Assembly (NCBI RefSeq): GCF_018918005.1
Contig: NZ_JAHLPR010000047.1
Coordinates: forward strand, 1 to 58,575
Length of the DNA: 58,575 nt
From: Paenibacillus sp. MSJ-34
Lineage (GTDB): Bacteria; Bacillota; Bacilli; Paenibacillales; Paenibacillaceae
Reading direction: 5' to 3'
Below are positions 37,189-46,160 of the stretch, piece after piece; position 1 is the stretch's first letter; every line of letters starts with the position of its first letter. Below the pieces are notes generated by a model. That model searched no databases, was not told the origin of the DNA, and saw only the letters and a list, made by a program, of their open reading frames with translations. A program made the translations under genes and the position numbers.

Positions 37189-37202
37189 TTTACATTTGTA
37201 AA
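37189..37202. promoter_or_regulatory. perfect palindrome TTTACATTTGTAAA
   Basis: The core TACATTTGTA fits the TACANNTGTA box bound by CopY/BlaI-family repressors. It lies in the antiporter leader, 32 bases before ATG, and part of it pairs with CAAATGTAA at 37238-37246 around the leader terminator, so it may act in RNA rather than as a DNA operator. Confidence 0.35.
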
Positions 37203-37236
37203 AAAGACAAAAAGGAGCCCTTGTTGCCAGGCTCCT
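37200..37236 (-). terminator. intrinsic terminator in antiporter leader
   Basis: On the minus strand AGGAGCC and GGCTCCT (arms 37213-37219, 37230-37236) pair and are followed by TTTTGTCTTTTTT. An outer TTACATTTG/CAAATGTAA stem encloses it. It ends the MATE transcript but lies downstream of the antiporter promoter. Confidence 0.85.
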
Positions 37237-37269
37237 CCAAATGTAACTATTATTTTGTTATAGACTTAT

Positions 37270-37298
37270 ATTATATAAAATGTTGATCTCGATGTAAA
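37270..37298 (-). promoter_or_regulatory. sigma-A promoter of the antiporter gene
   Basis: TTTACA (37293-37298) and TATAAT (37270-37275) are separated by 17 bases on the minus strand, near consensus. The -35 box begins three bases past the MATE stop codon. Predicted start near 37263. Confidence 0.7.
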
Positions 37299-37301
37299 GG
37301 C

Positions 37302-38708
37302 TCATCGAATCAAACTCGTAATCTTCTTCTTCTTCCACGACAACCGATAATATGCGTACTGCAATACGAGACTGACGAGGAAGGCGGCCGGATACCCGAT
37401 CCATATGCCGTCAATGCCTAAGTCGGTGTGGAAGGATAAGAAGTAGGCCACAGGCACTTCCACCAGCCAAATCGAGACGATGCCGAATACGGTCGGCCAT
37501 AACACGGTGCCGCTGGCACGCATAATCGCGGCAATAATTTGCGCATGCCCGAAAATCAAATAACTCCATAGCGTAATCATCAGCAGGCGATGAGCGATCT
37601 CGACCGTATACTCGCTAGTCAAGAACAAGGAAAGGATGTTTTGAGCAAAAAGATAGACGAACAAGATGAGCACGCCGCCGAAAATATAGTTCAGCAGGAT
37701 GCCGGCCCGTATCACTTGCTTCAACCGATCCAATTGGTTCCCGCCGATGGACTGCGCGGCGAAAATCGAGACCGTGATGCCAAGGCTGATCGCCGGCATT
37801 TGGACGTAGCTCGCCACTTGATTGACGGCCCCGTACGCCGCCGTCGCGTCGGATCCATAACGATTGACGAAGGCGATGACGGCAATCTCCGACAACGACA
37901 CCAGAATCATGCTGATGCTGGATGGGATGCCGATGCGCAGCAACAGCTTCATCAATCCCCAGTCCAAACGGAGCTTGCTTCGCACGGAAGCGTCGAACTG
38001 GAGCATATGCTTCTTGTAGCGCAAATAGATCAGCATGACGACGAACGTCAGTACCGTCGAGATGACGGAAGCGTACGCAGCCCCATAGATGCCAAGCTTC
38101 GGCAATCCGAGCCATCCGAATATGAGCAGCGGCAGCAACGCCACGTTCAATACCGTACTGACGATAAGGAAGTAAAACGGCGTCTTGGAATCGCCCGTAC
38201 CTCGCATACAGGTGGTATAGACAAAATATAAGAACATCACCGGCAACGACCAAAACATAATTCGCGCGTAATGGACGCTAACCTCGATAATATTGTCCGG
38301 CGTCCCGACAAGCCGCAATATATCCCAAGTGAAAATGCCGCCGACGATCGCCAGCGCCAAGCCAAGAATGAACGTGAACGTGAGCGTCGTGCCGAGGATG
38401 GCCTTTAAACGCTCCTCGTTGCGCGCGCCGTAGGCTTGGCCGATTAAGATGGAACTGCCCGACCCTACGCCGATCGCGAAGGAGACGAGCAGGAAAAACA
38501 ACGGGAAGAACGCCGAGATGGCCGCTAGCGCATCGACGCCCAGGTAACGGCCGACGACGATGCTGCCGACCAATTGGCCGATCGATTGCAGGACGTTGCT
38601 GAGAAGCAGCGGGATGAGGAACATAATCATAGACTTCCATAAAAGCCGGCTGCTCTCTTTACTTTGCGCATTCATATTTTCTTTGTCTAAAGCATGAGAT
38701 GACTCCAA
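37302..38708 (-). CDS. MATE family efflux transporter
   Basis: The 468-residue MATE pump has two six-helix halves; LLLSNVLQSIGQLVGSIVVGRYLG opens the N-half and IPSSISMILVSLSEIAVIAFVNRYG the C-half. Such pumps export cationic drugs or metabolites with Na+ or H+. The start appears to be TTG 38708, eight bases after AAAGGGG; an ATG eleven codons later lacks as good a ribosome site. A well-initiated 12-codon ORF ends 30 bases upstream in the same frame, suggesting a leader peptide or an old, interrupted start. The promoter is about 160 bases upstream, leaving a long leader fit for attenuation. Confidence 0.9.
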   Translation of the reverse strand: MESSHALDKENMNAQSKESSRLLWKSMIMFLIPLLLSNVLQSIGQLVGSIVVGRYLGVDALAAISAFFPLFFLLVSFAIGVGSGSSILIGQAYGARNEERLKAILGTTLTFTFILGLALAIVGGIFTWDILRLVGTPDNIIEVSVHYARIMFWSLPVMFLYFVYTTCMRGTGDSKTPFYFLIVSTVLNVALLPLLIFGWLGLPKLGIYGAAYASVISTVLTFVVMLIYLRYKKHMLQFDASVRSKLRLDWGLMKLLLRIGIPSSISMILVSLSEIAVIAFVNRYGSDATAAYGAVNQVASYVQMPAISLGITVSIFAAQSIGGNQLDRLKQVIRAGILLNYIFGGVLILFVYLFAQNILSLFLTSEYTVEIAHRLLMITLWSYLIFGHAQIIAAIMRASGTVLWPTVFGIVSIWLVEVPVAYFLSFHTDLGIDGIWIGYPAAFLVSLVLQYAYYRLSWKKKKITSLIR

Positions 38709-38738
38709 CGGTAAATCCCCTTTCTTCGTTTGCTTGCA

Positions 38739-38777
38739 TTAGACGGTAGCGGTATGGTATCCGGTTGTTGCGTTCAT
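38739..38777 (-). CDS. possible 12-residue leader peptide ahead of the MATE gene
   Basis: The frame encodes MNATTGYHTATV and stops with TAA. It has an excellent ribosome site, GAGGTGAG six bases before ATG. It lies between a sigma-A-like promoter and the MATE start. It is in the same frame as the MATE gene, 23 codons upstream of the TTG, so it could also be the remnant of a longer N-terminus cut by a nonsense codon. A leader peptide sensing a ribosome-targeting drug is a reasonable hypothesis. Confidence 0.45.
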   Translation of the reverse strand: MNATTGYHTATV

Positions 38778-38867
38778 AATTCTCACCTCATTTGTTCAAC
38801 CAAAATCCAATGAATGATATACAGCAAAAAACAAACATGTTTCCAAACTGCTTGCTTTAATATAGAC

Positions 38868-38896
38868 ATATTAATCAATTGTTTATAAATGTTCAA
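38868..38896 (-). promoter_or_regulatory. sigma-A-like promoter of the MATE gene
   Basis: TTGAAC (38891-38896) and TAATAT (38868-38873) lie 17 bases apart on the minus strand in an AT-rich stretch. The transcript would start near 38861, giving a leader of about 150 bases that includes the small ORF. Confidence 0.55.
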
Positions 38897-39015
38897 GAGT
38901 TATTTTTCCAGCTTATCTGCGCTTCGTGCATCGAAAGGAAGATTGATTGCCATGACGTCGCTATCCGAGGCACTCGTCGCCGGCGCCCCGGGTTGAGACG
39001 CGCCGAACGGGCTCC

Positions 39016-39203
39016 AGGTTGTACGGAATACAACATATGGGGCGATGAAAGGCGGATTTCGGGCAGAATGTTGTACAATATACATCATATTCGCAAAAGT
39101 AAGGGCAAAATGGCCCGGCCGCACCCCGGTATGTTGTACGGAATACAGCATAGGCGTCATCGCGGGATCGAGAGGGCATGAAATGTTGTATTTTGTACAT
39201 CAT
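39016..39203. repeat. four-copy interspersed palindrome array
   Basis: ATGTTGTA-N5-TACAWCAT occurs four times: arms start at about 39016 (first copy, reduced to GTTGTA/TACAAC), 39068, 39131 and 39183. Repeat spacing is 52, 63 and 52 bases. The central five bases are CGGAA in copies 1 and 3 and differ in 2 and 4. Sequences between repeats are unrelated and non-coding. Together with 38897-39015, which shows nothing else, this fills the spacer between the GH2 gene and the MATE promoter. Confidence 0.75.
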
Positions 39204-39224
39204 GCATCCGTAGTTCGCACAAGA

Positions 39225-39255
39225 AAGAGGGCAACCGCATAACGACTGCCCTCTT
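39225..39255 (-). terminator. intrinsic terminator after the GH2 gene
   Basis: On the minus strand AAGAGGGCA and TGCCCTCTT form a nine-base-pair stem followed by TCTT. It lies 17 bases past the GH2 stop codon. Confidence 0.75.
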
Positions 39256-39271
39256 CCCTATTCTCGCAACA

Positions 39272-42200
39272 TTATCGATTCAATAAATGATAGACGACTT
39301 GCGCGGCTTCGGCGCGGGTCGTAGCGCCCTGCGGCACGAATTGCCGATCCGCGCGGCCTTGAACCAGGCCAAGCGCTGCGGCCGCTCTAATATACTCCGC
39401 GGCCCACGGCGAGATTTGCGAATCGTCGGCAAACGTTGCGGACGACGGCTCCCCGGACTGCCCGGGCTGCCCAGACTGCCCGGACTGCCCGGAACCGATC
39501 TTGCCGTACCGTATCTCATACGCTCTTGTCAGCATCGCCGTCATTTCCTCCCGCGTGATCAGGCCGTTCGGGTCGAACCGCTCCGCGTCTCTGCCTTTGA
39601 CGATCCCCGCTTCCTTCGCAATGGATACGGCATCGGCATACCAAGCTTCCGCAGATACGTCCGCAAATGCGATGCCGCCTTTCTTCGTAAGCTTGAGCGC
39701 CTTGACCAACAGCGACGCGAATTCGGCCCGGGTAATCGAACGGTTCGGTTCGAACAGCGCTGCGCTTGTGCCGTTAAGGATTTGCTTCGCCGCCAATTCC
39801 TTAATGGCGCCGCCGGCCCAGTGGGTGGAAGCGACATCGGCGAAATGCTTATTCACTTCCAGCACGGCGTACTTGCCGAAGCGGCCGATCTCGGCAACCA
39901 TCGTTCCGTCGGCATACTCGCCGCCGACATATTCCAACGTTCCGTCTTCATCGATGCGAAATATTCCGGCCCGCTTCGGATCGATCGCCGTCTCGATTTT
40001 GATACGAATGGAGACCGGTTTGGCGAACGCGGACAGTTCGGATGTTTGGCCGGAAGACCGTTTCATCGTAAGCGCTAGTTCATACACGTCGCCCGCCAGG
40101 CGAATATCCGCGTTGGCCGCTTGCCCGCTTGCGGAGATCAACTTTCTCGCCTCAGCCTGGCCGAGCGCAATCAGTTGCAACGAGATCGCCGCTTCCTTCA
40201 GTTCGTCCGCGGACAACCCCCGGGCCAATTGTTGGAACAGGTCGGCCGGAATCCCTACGGTCAGGCTGCCCTTCTTCACTTCCAGCGCGTTACGCCCCAG
40301 CAGTTCGCCGGCATTTGGCGGCAATTGAACCTCCTTAACGGTTGGTTCGACTTCGACGGTCACCTTCCCGCCCTTGCCTTGCTTCAACTGCTCTTCCGTT
40401 AATTTGGCCGTTGTTCCCGGCGCCTTGGGATCGATGTCCTTATCCGGCGCAGGTCCGGGACTTGGATTCGGCTTCGTTGCCGAACCGCCTCCTGAACTCG
40501 ATCCGCCGCCCGGTCCCGAATCGGCGCTTTTCACGGTAAAAGAGACGGTATAAGTCCGTTTGGTTACGCCATCTTCCGCCGTAACGGCAATGACTGCTTT
40601 GCCCGTCGCTCCCGCCGCTTGAGTAAGTTCAACCTTCGCTTTCGGGTCGGTGCTTGTCGCAGCGACAAGCGGCGCGTCCTTGGTTCCCGCAGGGAGCTTT
40701 ACTGCATAATCCAGTATGTCGCGATGAAAGCCGGCAAGCGGCGCGCCGTTTACTAGAATCCCGCTCAGCGTCGCGTCGTCGCTCTTCGGAACGTCCGAGT
40801 TCACCGTAAAATGAATCTTATACGTTTGTACCGTCTCGTTATCCTCAGCCGTCACCACGATCTGCGTCATGCCCGGCAGCCCGGTCGCGTCGATGATTTG
40901 AGCGGACGCCTTCGGATCGTAGACGGTCGCGGTGACGCTAGGCACATCCGTTGTTCCCGGCGGCAATTCCACTTCGTATTCAAGCTTCCCGGGCTCAAAC
41001 CCGGCGAGTTCTGCGCCGTTCACTTGAATGCCGCTCAATGTCGCGTCATCGTTGCCCGGCGTCCCCGAATCGAACGTGAAATGAAGCTCGTACGTTTGCA
41101 TCGTCAGCGCGTCTTCCGCCGTCACCGCGATATACGTCACGCCAGGCACGCTTGCCGCCGGTACGATCTCAACCTTCGCCTTCGGGTCGGAAGCTGTCGC
41201 ATCCACGATCGGCACCTCCGTCGTATCCTCCGGAAGCGCCAACCCGTACCGCAATCGAGTCGGTTCGAATCCGACGAGCCGCTCTCCGTTAACGGTAATC
41301 ATGCTGAGCGAAGCGTCTTTGCCAAGTACCGGGCCGTATACTTCAAACGAGGCAATGTTAAAGCTGGTAGACGCGGGAGTCGCACCCAATCCGGTCACCC
41401 CTTGGCCTGTTCCTCCCGAACCGATCTGCGGGCCTGCCGGGCGCTTGCCGGACATCGTCAGCTTGATATATCGTTTCGTAACAGGCGCGAACCGGATATC
41501 GCTGACGGCGGACCCGTTGCTGTTGGTTCCTGTATATACCGTTTCCCAATCGGCGTCGTTGTCGGATACTTCGACGGTCAAATCTCGAGCGTAGTTCGCA
41601 TAATCCCATCTAACGATTGCCGTATCAAAGCTTGCCGGTTCGCCAAGATCGACCTTGAACCATTGCGGGTCGGCTCCGCCGGAGGCATTCGTCGAGCTTT
41701 GCCATTTCGTATACACGGAGCTGTCCAATGCTTTCTCCGCCGAATTCGAGCCTTGCGTCGTCGATGCCGTCGCCGTCTTGCCTAGGGCAAGATTGGCGGT
41801 CGTCGGGGTCGGCCTTTGTTTAGTCGTCAGATTGTTGTAGCAATCCACCTCAATAACGGGCGCCGCTGTCCCCAGATCCGATACGTTATATCTGGCCGTA
41901 AGCGTTCGCTCTTCTCCCGGCAGCAGCATAAAGTAATTGTCTTCCATTCTGACCGGAGCGATCGGATCGCCGCCCTCTCCCTTCTTGATTCGCGCGAATA
42001 CGGCGTAAGCGATGGAAGCGCCGTTGTTCTTCACGGTGTAGGTAAGGACTTGCTCTTGTCCCTCCGTCACCGCCGCGGGAGCGCCGACGATTTGCAATTC
42101 GACCGGATCGAGTTCTTGCAAATGCGTAAAGTCGGCAAACTGATCTTGCGGCGTATAGTTCCATCCGTGATTTTGATATCGCATCACATCCTTTTTCGTC

Positions 42201-44710
42201 GATTGCGCATAAGAGTTAATGCTGACCAAACCGCCGTCCGCATCCCTTAATTCCAACCGGAGGAAATAAACGGGCGATACCGCCAGTTCCTCTTCCCGAA
42301 TTCGGTCGAGAACCGTAATCCCGTACGCGTCTTCGATCTTGCCGTTGAAACGGATCGTTTGGTAACCGATCGTCCTCGGCTCCCCGCCCGCAGTCGGGCT
42401 TGCTCCGTCCGGGGAGACGGCCACATGGTCGAATTCCCGGTCATATACGTTGCTTCCGTCGAGATTGTATATTTGCACTTTCGCTTGCAAGCCCGAATAA
42501 TCGCGCTGCGTGCCGTTAATAATTTTGACTTCCTTGGACGCATAGTCGAACATAATATGAAGCGGTTCGTTCGCTTTCTTCGCGCCGAAATACGAACCGT
42601 TCGGGTTCAGATAGAAATCGAACATATTCCAGAACATGCTCGGCCAGGCGTTATTCAGCATCCACTGAACCCAACCGGTCGCTTTCGTATATTTGTTCGC
42701 GCTTACCGCTTCGAACTGCGCGCGTTGCGCATCGTACTGCTGCACCTGAGCCTTAATATTGTATTCTTCCAGATGATGCGATTCGCCGTAATGGTTATCC
42801 AGCGCCAAATTGAATTTCGAAAGATCGCGGAAGCTGCTTCTGGCATTATGATAATTCCATTGCTGGTAATTGTCGCCGCCGACATTATACGGCCAGAGCG
42901 CGTTCTCGGGCAATATTTTCTTCATCGTCTCCACAATCGGGATGCTCGGTCCGGGACCCGCTTCGGACGTAAATCCGAACGCGCCGCCCAAATCCATATC
43001 TTCAAAAAACATGGCCGGAGGCGCATAATCGTAAGAAGCGTCCATATGCATGCCGCTGACCGTTCCGGTCAATTCCGCCACCTTGGCGGAACCGCTGGAA
43101 ATAATGGCGCCGTATTCGTCCCAATGCATGCGATGCTCCAGATCGAAGAAAGTCTGTTCCACCAGTTTGCCGCGTTCCAACGTTCCCCCTGATGGCATAT
43201 CGTCTTTGTACGACGGGGGATTGTCGCTGCCGTTCATCCAGGCGATGATGCTGGGATGAGCCCGCAAAGCGCGCAACTGCGAATCCAAAGAATCGCTTGC
43301 GATGCGCAATTCCTCGTCGCTGTATGCGGCCGGCTGCTGCCATCTGCTGCAGCAAGTCCATCCGCCCATATACATCACGCCGGCTTCGTCCAGCAGATCG
43401 ATCAAGCGGTCGTCGAAGAAAATGCCCTCATCCCGGATCGCGTTCAAGCCCATTTCTTCGAGGTATTGAACAATCGCGCGGTTCGTCTCCATATTTCGGC
43501 GCAAGAACAAATCCGTGGGAGAATAGCCTCCCGCCTTGATCAGAACCGGCTTATGGTTCACATAGAACTGTACCATATCTTTCAGCGGCGGTTTTGTTTT
43601 CGTCGAAGGCGATACGTTCATCTCGGTCGTTACTTCGCGAATGCCGAACCTTTGCGTCACGCTGTCGCTCACCGCATCGTTTCCGTCCGCGAAGCGGAAT
43701 TCGATCGTGTACATCGGCTGGCCGCCCATCTCCTTAGGCCACCACAATTGCGGATGATTCATACGGAGTTCGGGATATTCGTCCGCCCGAAAAGCGACCT
43801 CCTGGTTCCTGACCCCCGCTTCCAGGGTAACGGCCTGAGATAGCGTTGCCGCTACCGCGCCGGAAGGGTCTATGACCGTTGCCGTCACCGTTCCCGAGAC
43901 GGGAGCGTCGCTGTAATTGCTTAGTTCCGCATAAGCGTTCAAATGCGCGGCCGCCAGGTCCGCGTCCACCTTGGAAGTGACAAACGGATTGCGCGTCGTC
44001 ACCGGCCCGTTCGTTCTAATAAACACATCGCGCCATAATCCCATATTGTTGTCGGGCGGTCTCGGCACCCAATCCACCCAATAAATCGAAAAATCTTTGC
44101 CGTAATCGGATCTCGTCACTTCGACGGCAATCGTATTCACGGTTGTCCCGTCGCAAACGACTTCGTCGGTAATATCCAACTCATAGGCTCGAAAGGAACC
44201 GACAATATCTTGTTTATCCGCGATTTTGCGCCCGTTCACCCAAATGTCGGCTTTATAGCCGATTCCCTCGAAATTAAGCAAAATCGTCTTCCCCTGCTCC
44301 GATGCGGGCAAAGTAAATTCGGTACGATACCACCACGGAACTCGAAATCTGTCTTCGTCAATATATGCGATCCGGTCGCGGATGAACGGATCCTCGATAT
44401 CGCCCGCTTCGATCAAGGCTCCCAGTACCGTATTGGGAACCTTCGTTGCAAACCATCCGTCCGTGTTATACCCGCTCGCGGAAACGGCCGATCCGTCCTC
44501 CGTCGCTACGGCTGACGATTGAATCCGCCAATTGTCGCTCAATGAATATAACGACGAAGCTTGACTGCCCTCTATTTCCATATTGCCGGCGCTTTCCGAA
44601 TCGGCATGAGCCGGCGAGCCGGCTCCGAAAGATAAACTGCCGGCCACGGCAATCCATAGCGCCATCGCAAAACAGTAAACTCTTTTGAACGTCCTGTTTG
44701 TCACCAACAC
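39272..44710 (-). CDS. SLH-anchored GH2 exo-beta-D-glucosaminidase-like enzyme
   Basis: The 1812-residue secreted enzyme has a signal peptide (1-36, ending AHA), GH2 jelly-roll and Ig-like domains (about 50-360) and a TIM barrel (about 370-700). The acid residue is Asp496 in WMNGSDNPPS, where most GH2 enzymes have Asn-Glu; this is the chitosan-type exo-glucosaminidase variant. The nucleophile is Glu583 in GFTSEAGPG. A discoidin (F5/8C) domain lies at about 970-1125, three cadherin-like beta-sandwich repeats of about 95 residues at 1130-1405, a Gly/Ser/Pro linker, an unassigned region at 1440-1620, and three SLH domains at 1620-1812 that bind secondary cell wall polymer. A GQSGQSGQPGQSG linker separates SLH2 and SLH3. 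The start is GTG 44710 after GGAGGGGG. Confidence 0.9.
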   Translation of the reverse strand: MLVTNRTFKRVYCFAMALWIAVAGSLSFGAGSPAHADSESAGNMEIEGSQASSLYSLSDNWRIQSSAVATEDGSAVSASGYNTDGWFATKVPNTVLGALIEAGDIEDPFIRDRIAYIDEDRFRVPWWYRTEFTLPASEQGKTILLNFEGIGYKADIWVNGRKIADKQDIVGSFRAYELDITDEVVCDGTTVNTIAVEVTRSDYGKDFSIYWVDWVPRPPDNNMGLWRDVFIRTNGPVTTRNPFVTSKVDADLAAAHLNAYAELSNYSDAPVSGTVTATVIDPSGAVAATLSQAVTLEAGVRNQEVAFRADEYPELRMNHPQLWWPKEMGGQPMYTIEFRFADGNDAVSDSVTQRFGIREVTTEMNVSPSTKTKPPLKDMVQFYVNHKPVLIKAGGYSPTDLFLRRNMETNRAIVQYLEEMGLNAIRDEGIFFDDRLIDLLDEAGVMYMGGWTCCSRWQQPAAYSDEELRIASDSLDSQLRALRAHPSIIAWMNGSDNPPSYKDDMPSGGTLERGKLVEQTFFDLEHRMHWDEYGAIISSGSAKVAELTGTVSGMHMDASYDYAPPAMFFEDMDLGGAFGFTSEAGPGPSIPIVETMKKILPENALWPYNVGGDNYQQWNYHNARSSFRDLSKFNLALDNHYGESHHLEEYNIKAQVQQYDAQRAQFEAVSANKYTKATGWVQWMLNNAWPSMFWNMFDFYLNPNGSYFGAKKANEPLHIMFDYASKEVKIINGTQRDYSGLQAKVQIYNLDGSNVYDREFDHVAVSPDGASPTAGGEPRTIGYQTIRFNGKIEDAYGITVLDRIREEELAVSPVYFLRLELRDADGGLVSINSYAQSTKKDVMRYQNHGWNYTPQDQFADFTHLQELDPVELQIVGAPAAVTEGQEQVLTYTVKNNGASIAYAVFARIKKGEGGDPIAPVRMEDNYFMLLPGEERTLTARYNVSDLGTAAPVIEVDCYNNLTTKQRPTPTTANLALGKTATASTTQGSNSAEKALDSSVYTKWQSSTNASGGADPQWFKVDLGEPASFDTAIVRWDYANYARDLTVEVSDNDADWETVYTGTNSNGSAVSDIRFAPVTKRYIKLTMSGKRPAGPQIGSGGTGQGVTGLGATPASTSFNIASFEVYGPVLGKDASLSMITVNGERLVGFEPTRLRYGLALPEDTTEVPIVDATASDPKAKVEIVPAASVPGVTYIAVTAEDALTMQTYELHFTFDSGTPGNDDATLSGIQVNGAELAGFEPGKLEYEVELPPGTTDVPSVTATVYDPKASAQIIDATGLPGMTQIVVTAEDNETVQTYKIHFTVNSDVPKSDDATLSGILVNGAPLAGFHRDILDYAVKLPAGTKDAPLVAATSTDPKAKVELTQAAGATGKAVIAVTAEDGVTKRTYTVSFTVKSADSGPGGGSSSGGGSATKPNPSPGPAPDKDIDPKAPGTTAKLTEEQLKQGKGGKVTVEVEPTVKEVQLPPNAGELLGRNALEVKKGSLTVGIPADLFQQLARGLSADELKEAAISLQLIALGQAEARKLISASGQAANADIRLAGDVYELALTMKRSSGQTSELSAFAKPVSIRIKIETAIDPKRAGIFRIDEDGTLEYVGGEYADGTMVAEIGRFGKYAVLEVNKHFADVASTHWAGGAIKELAAKQILNGTSAALFEPNRSITRAEFASLLVKALKLTKKGGIAFADVSAEAWYADAVSIAKEAGIVKGRDAERFDPNGLITREEMTAMLTRAYEIRYGKIGSGQSGQSGQPGQSGEPSSATFADDSQISPWAAEYIRAAAALGLVQGRADRQFVPQGATTRAEAAQVVYHLLNR

Positions 44711-44788
44711 CCTTTTTCCCCCTCCTTCCGATTGTGGAAAACCAGATCACCTTATGACGCTAGAATGAAACGCTTCCAAATTGCCGAT

Positions 44789-46141
44789 TTAAAAATTTTT
44801 TCCGACCAAATGCTGCACCCGGATCGGCAAATCGTTCAAAATTTCCACATGCCCTCCGAACTTGCCGAGCGTCTTCTCGACCACCAGGAAATCGAGGCCG
44901 GGAATAACGATCTCGTCCCACCGGTTGCCCACCCCGCGTACGGCCACATCCAGCATTGTCACGATTTGATTGCCAAGCGGTTCATGCGAATTGAGCGTGA
45001 TCGCCCCGTAAAATTCCTGGCATTCCGTATACCCCGCATTATGCGTCCCGGTATAAGGCTTCTGCTTGGCGAGATCGATCGTTCTGCCGATGTTCCTTGA
45101 TACTTCGGCGGATCTCGAGCGGAAATAGTCGACCAGCGCCTGTTCTTGCAGTTTGGCGGGCAGGCCTTCCCGGGCGACCTTCCGATAGGCTTCATAGCCC
45201 ACCTGGAACGCTTCCTCCACAAAATCGAACCAATATCGTTGTTCCGCCGGAATCGCGGCTTCGTCCTTCACGCATACGACCGATACCCTTTCGCAAGCCG
45301 CCAGTCCGTCCCGCTTCGGCGCAACGCCGATATGCACGATATCGCCTTCGCTTATTTTGCGGTTGAGCGCCTTGCCGATCAACGTCCGGTTGGCTTCGTT
45401 CGAAGTGACCATAATGTCGAAGCCCATCTCTTCGACGCCCAGTTCGCAGGCAATCGCATAACCCCACTGCGCGACTTGCGTCTCGTACATGCCCGGCCGA
45501 AGCACGGACAACATGCCTTTGATCATGACGCTGGCGATCCGGCTCGCTTCGCGAATCAACCGCATTTCGTTGTCGGATTTTTCGTATTTGATTTTGTAAT
45601 ACAATTCCTGCACATCGACGATACGTTCCTCCCCGCCGACATAATCCCGCAGGAACTCAAACATGCTGGCCGGAAGGACGGCCCGCGGCGTGAGCAAGCC
45701 GATACGATCCGGCTTGCGTCCCGCCGCCATCTCGATCACGTCTTCCACCCGCACCGCGTCAATCGGATAGTCTTCGTCCGCCAATTTCAACATTTCGACT
45801 TTATGCACCTCGCTGCCCGATTTCGGCGCAAGCTGTTCGGCGACATATCCGCCCTCGAGTCCCGCCAAAATAGTAAACCCGTTCGGTCCGATCACGCCGG
45901 CTACCGGTTCGATCGAAATATTCGTATTGCCTCCCAAATAGGGGACGTCGCCGTTGTAATGCTCATCGGAATAGACAATCGCGCAATCCAAACCCGCTTC
46001 CGCCAGCGCATCGGCGACTTTCCGCTGACGGGCCCGGAATTCCTCCCTGGGAATCCGGTATTCTTTATCGAAACTCGGCGCCTCTTTTAATACCTCGGCC
46101 ACAATCTCCGCTTCTCTCTTCCAATTCGATAGTTGGAACAT
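44789..46141 (-). CDS. M24 peptidase-fold protein lacking canonical metal ligands
   Basis: The 450-residue protein has a creatinase-type N-domain and a C-terminal pita-bread domain like Xaa-Pro aminopeptidases. Of the five M24 metal ligands (D, D, H, E, E), the first lies in EGDIVHIGVAPKRDG where Gly replaces Asp, the second in ACERVS where SDxTR is expected, and the last two positions read MLDV and PGLDF. Only the His region, GTHNAGYTE, resembles the norm. It may thus be a non-metal hydrolase like creatinase, or inactive. I place the start at ATG 46141 (MFQLSNWK) with AAGGGTG upstream; the longer frame runs into the permease gene. It follows the sugar importer operon by 19 bases and is likely co-transcribed. 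Confidence 0.78.
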   Translation of the reverse strand: MFQLSNWKREAEIVAEVLKEAPSFDKEYRIPREEFRARQRKVADALAEAGLDCAIVYSDEHYNGDVPYLGGNTNISIEPVAGVIGPNGFTILAGLEGGYVAEQLAPKSGSEVHKVEMLKLADEDYPIDAVRVEDVIEMAAGRKPDRIGLLTPRAVLPASMFEFLRDYVGGEERIVDVQELYYKIKYEKSDNEMRLIREASRIASVMIKGMLSVLRPGMYETQVAQWGYAIACELGVEEMGFDIMVTSNEANRTLIGKALNRKISEGDIVHIGVAPKRDGLAACERVSVVCVKDEAAIPAEQRYWFDFVEEAFQVGYEAYRKVAREGLPAKLQEQALVDYFRSRSAEVSRNIGRTIDLAKQKPYTGTHNAGYTECQEFYGAITLNSHEPLGNQIVTMLDVAVRGVGNRWDEIVIPGLDFLVVEKTLGKFGGHVEILNDLPIRVQHLVGKNF

Positions 46142-46160
46142 AGTGCGAATCACCCTTCCG

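Noticed and set aside
39016-39203. CRISPR array
   Set aside because: Repeats are degenerate dyads of 21 bases with unequal spacers, only four copies, and no cas genes are nearby.
38893-39242. Several small frames across the palindrome array
   Set aside because: They exist on both strands because the palindromes encode similar short peptides in each direction; none has a ribosome site.
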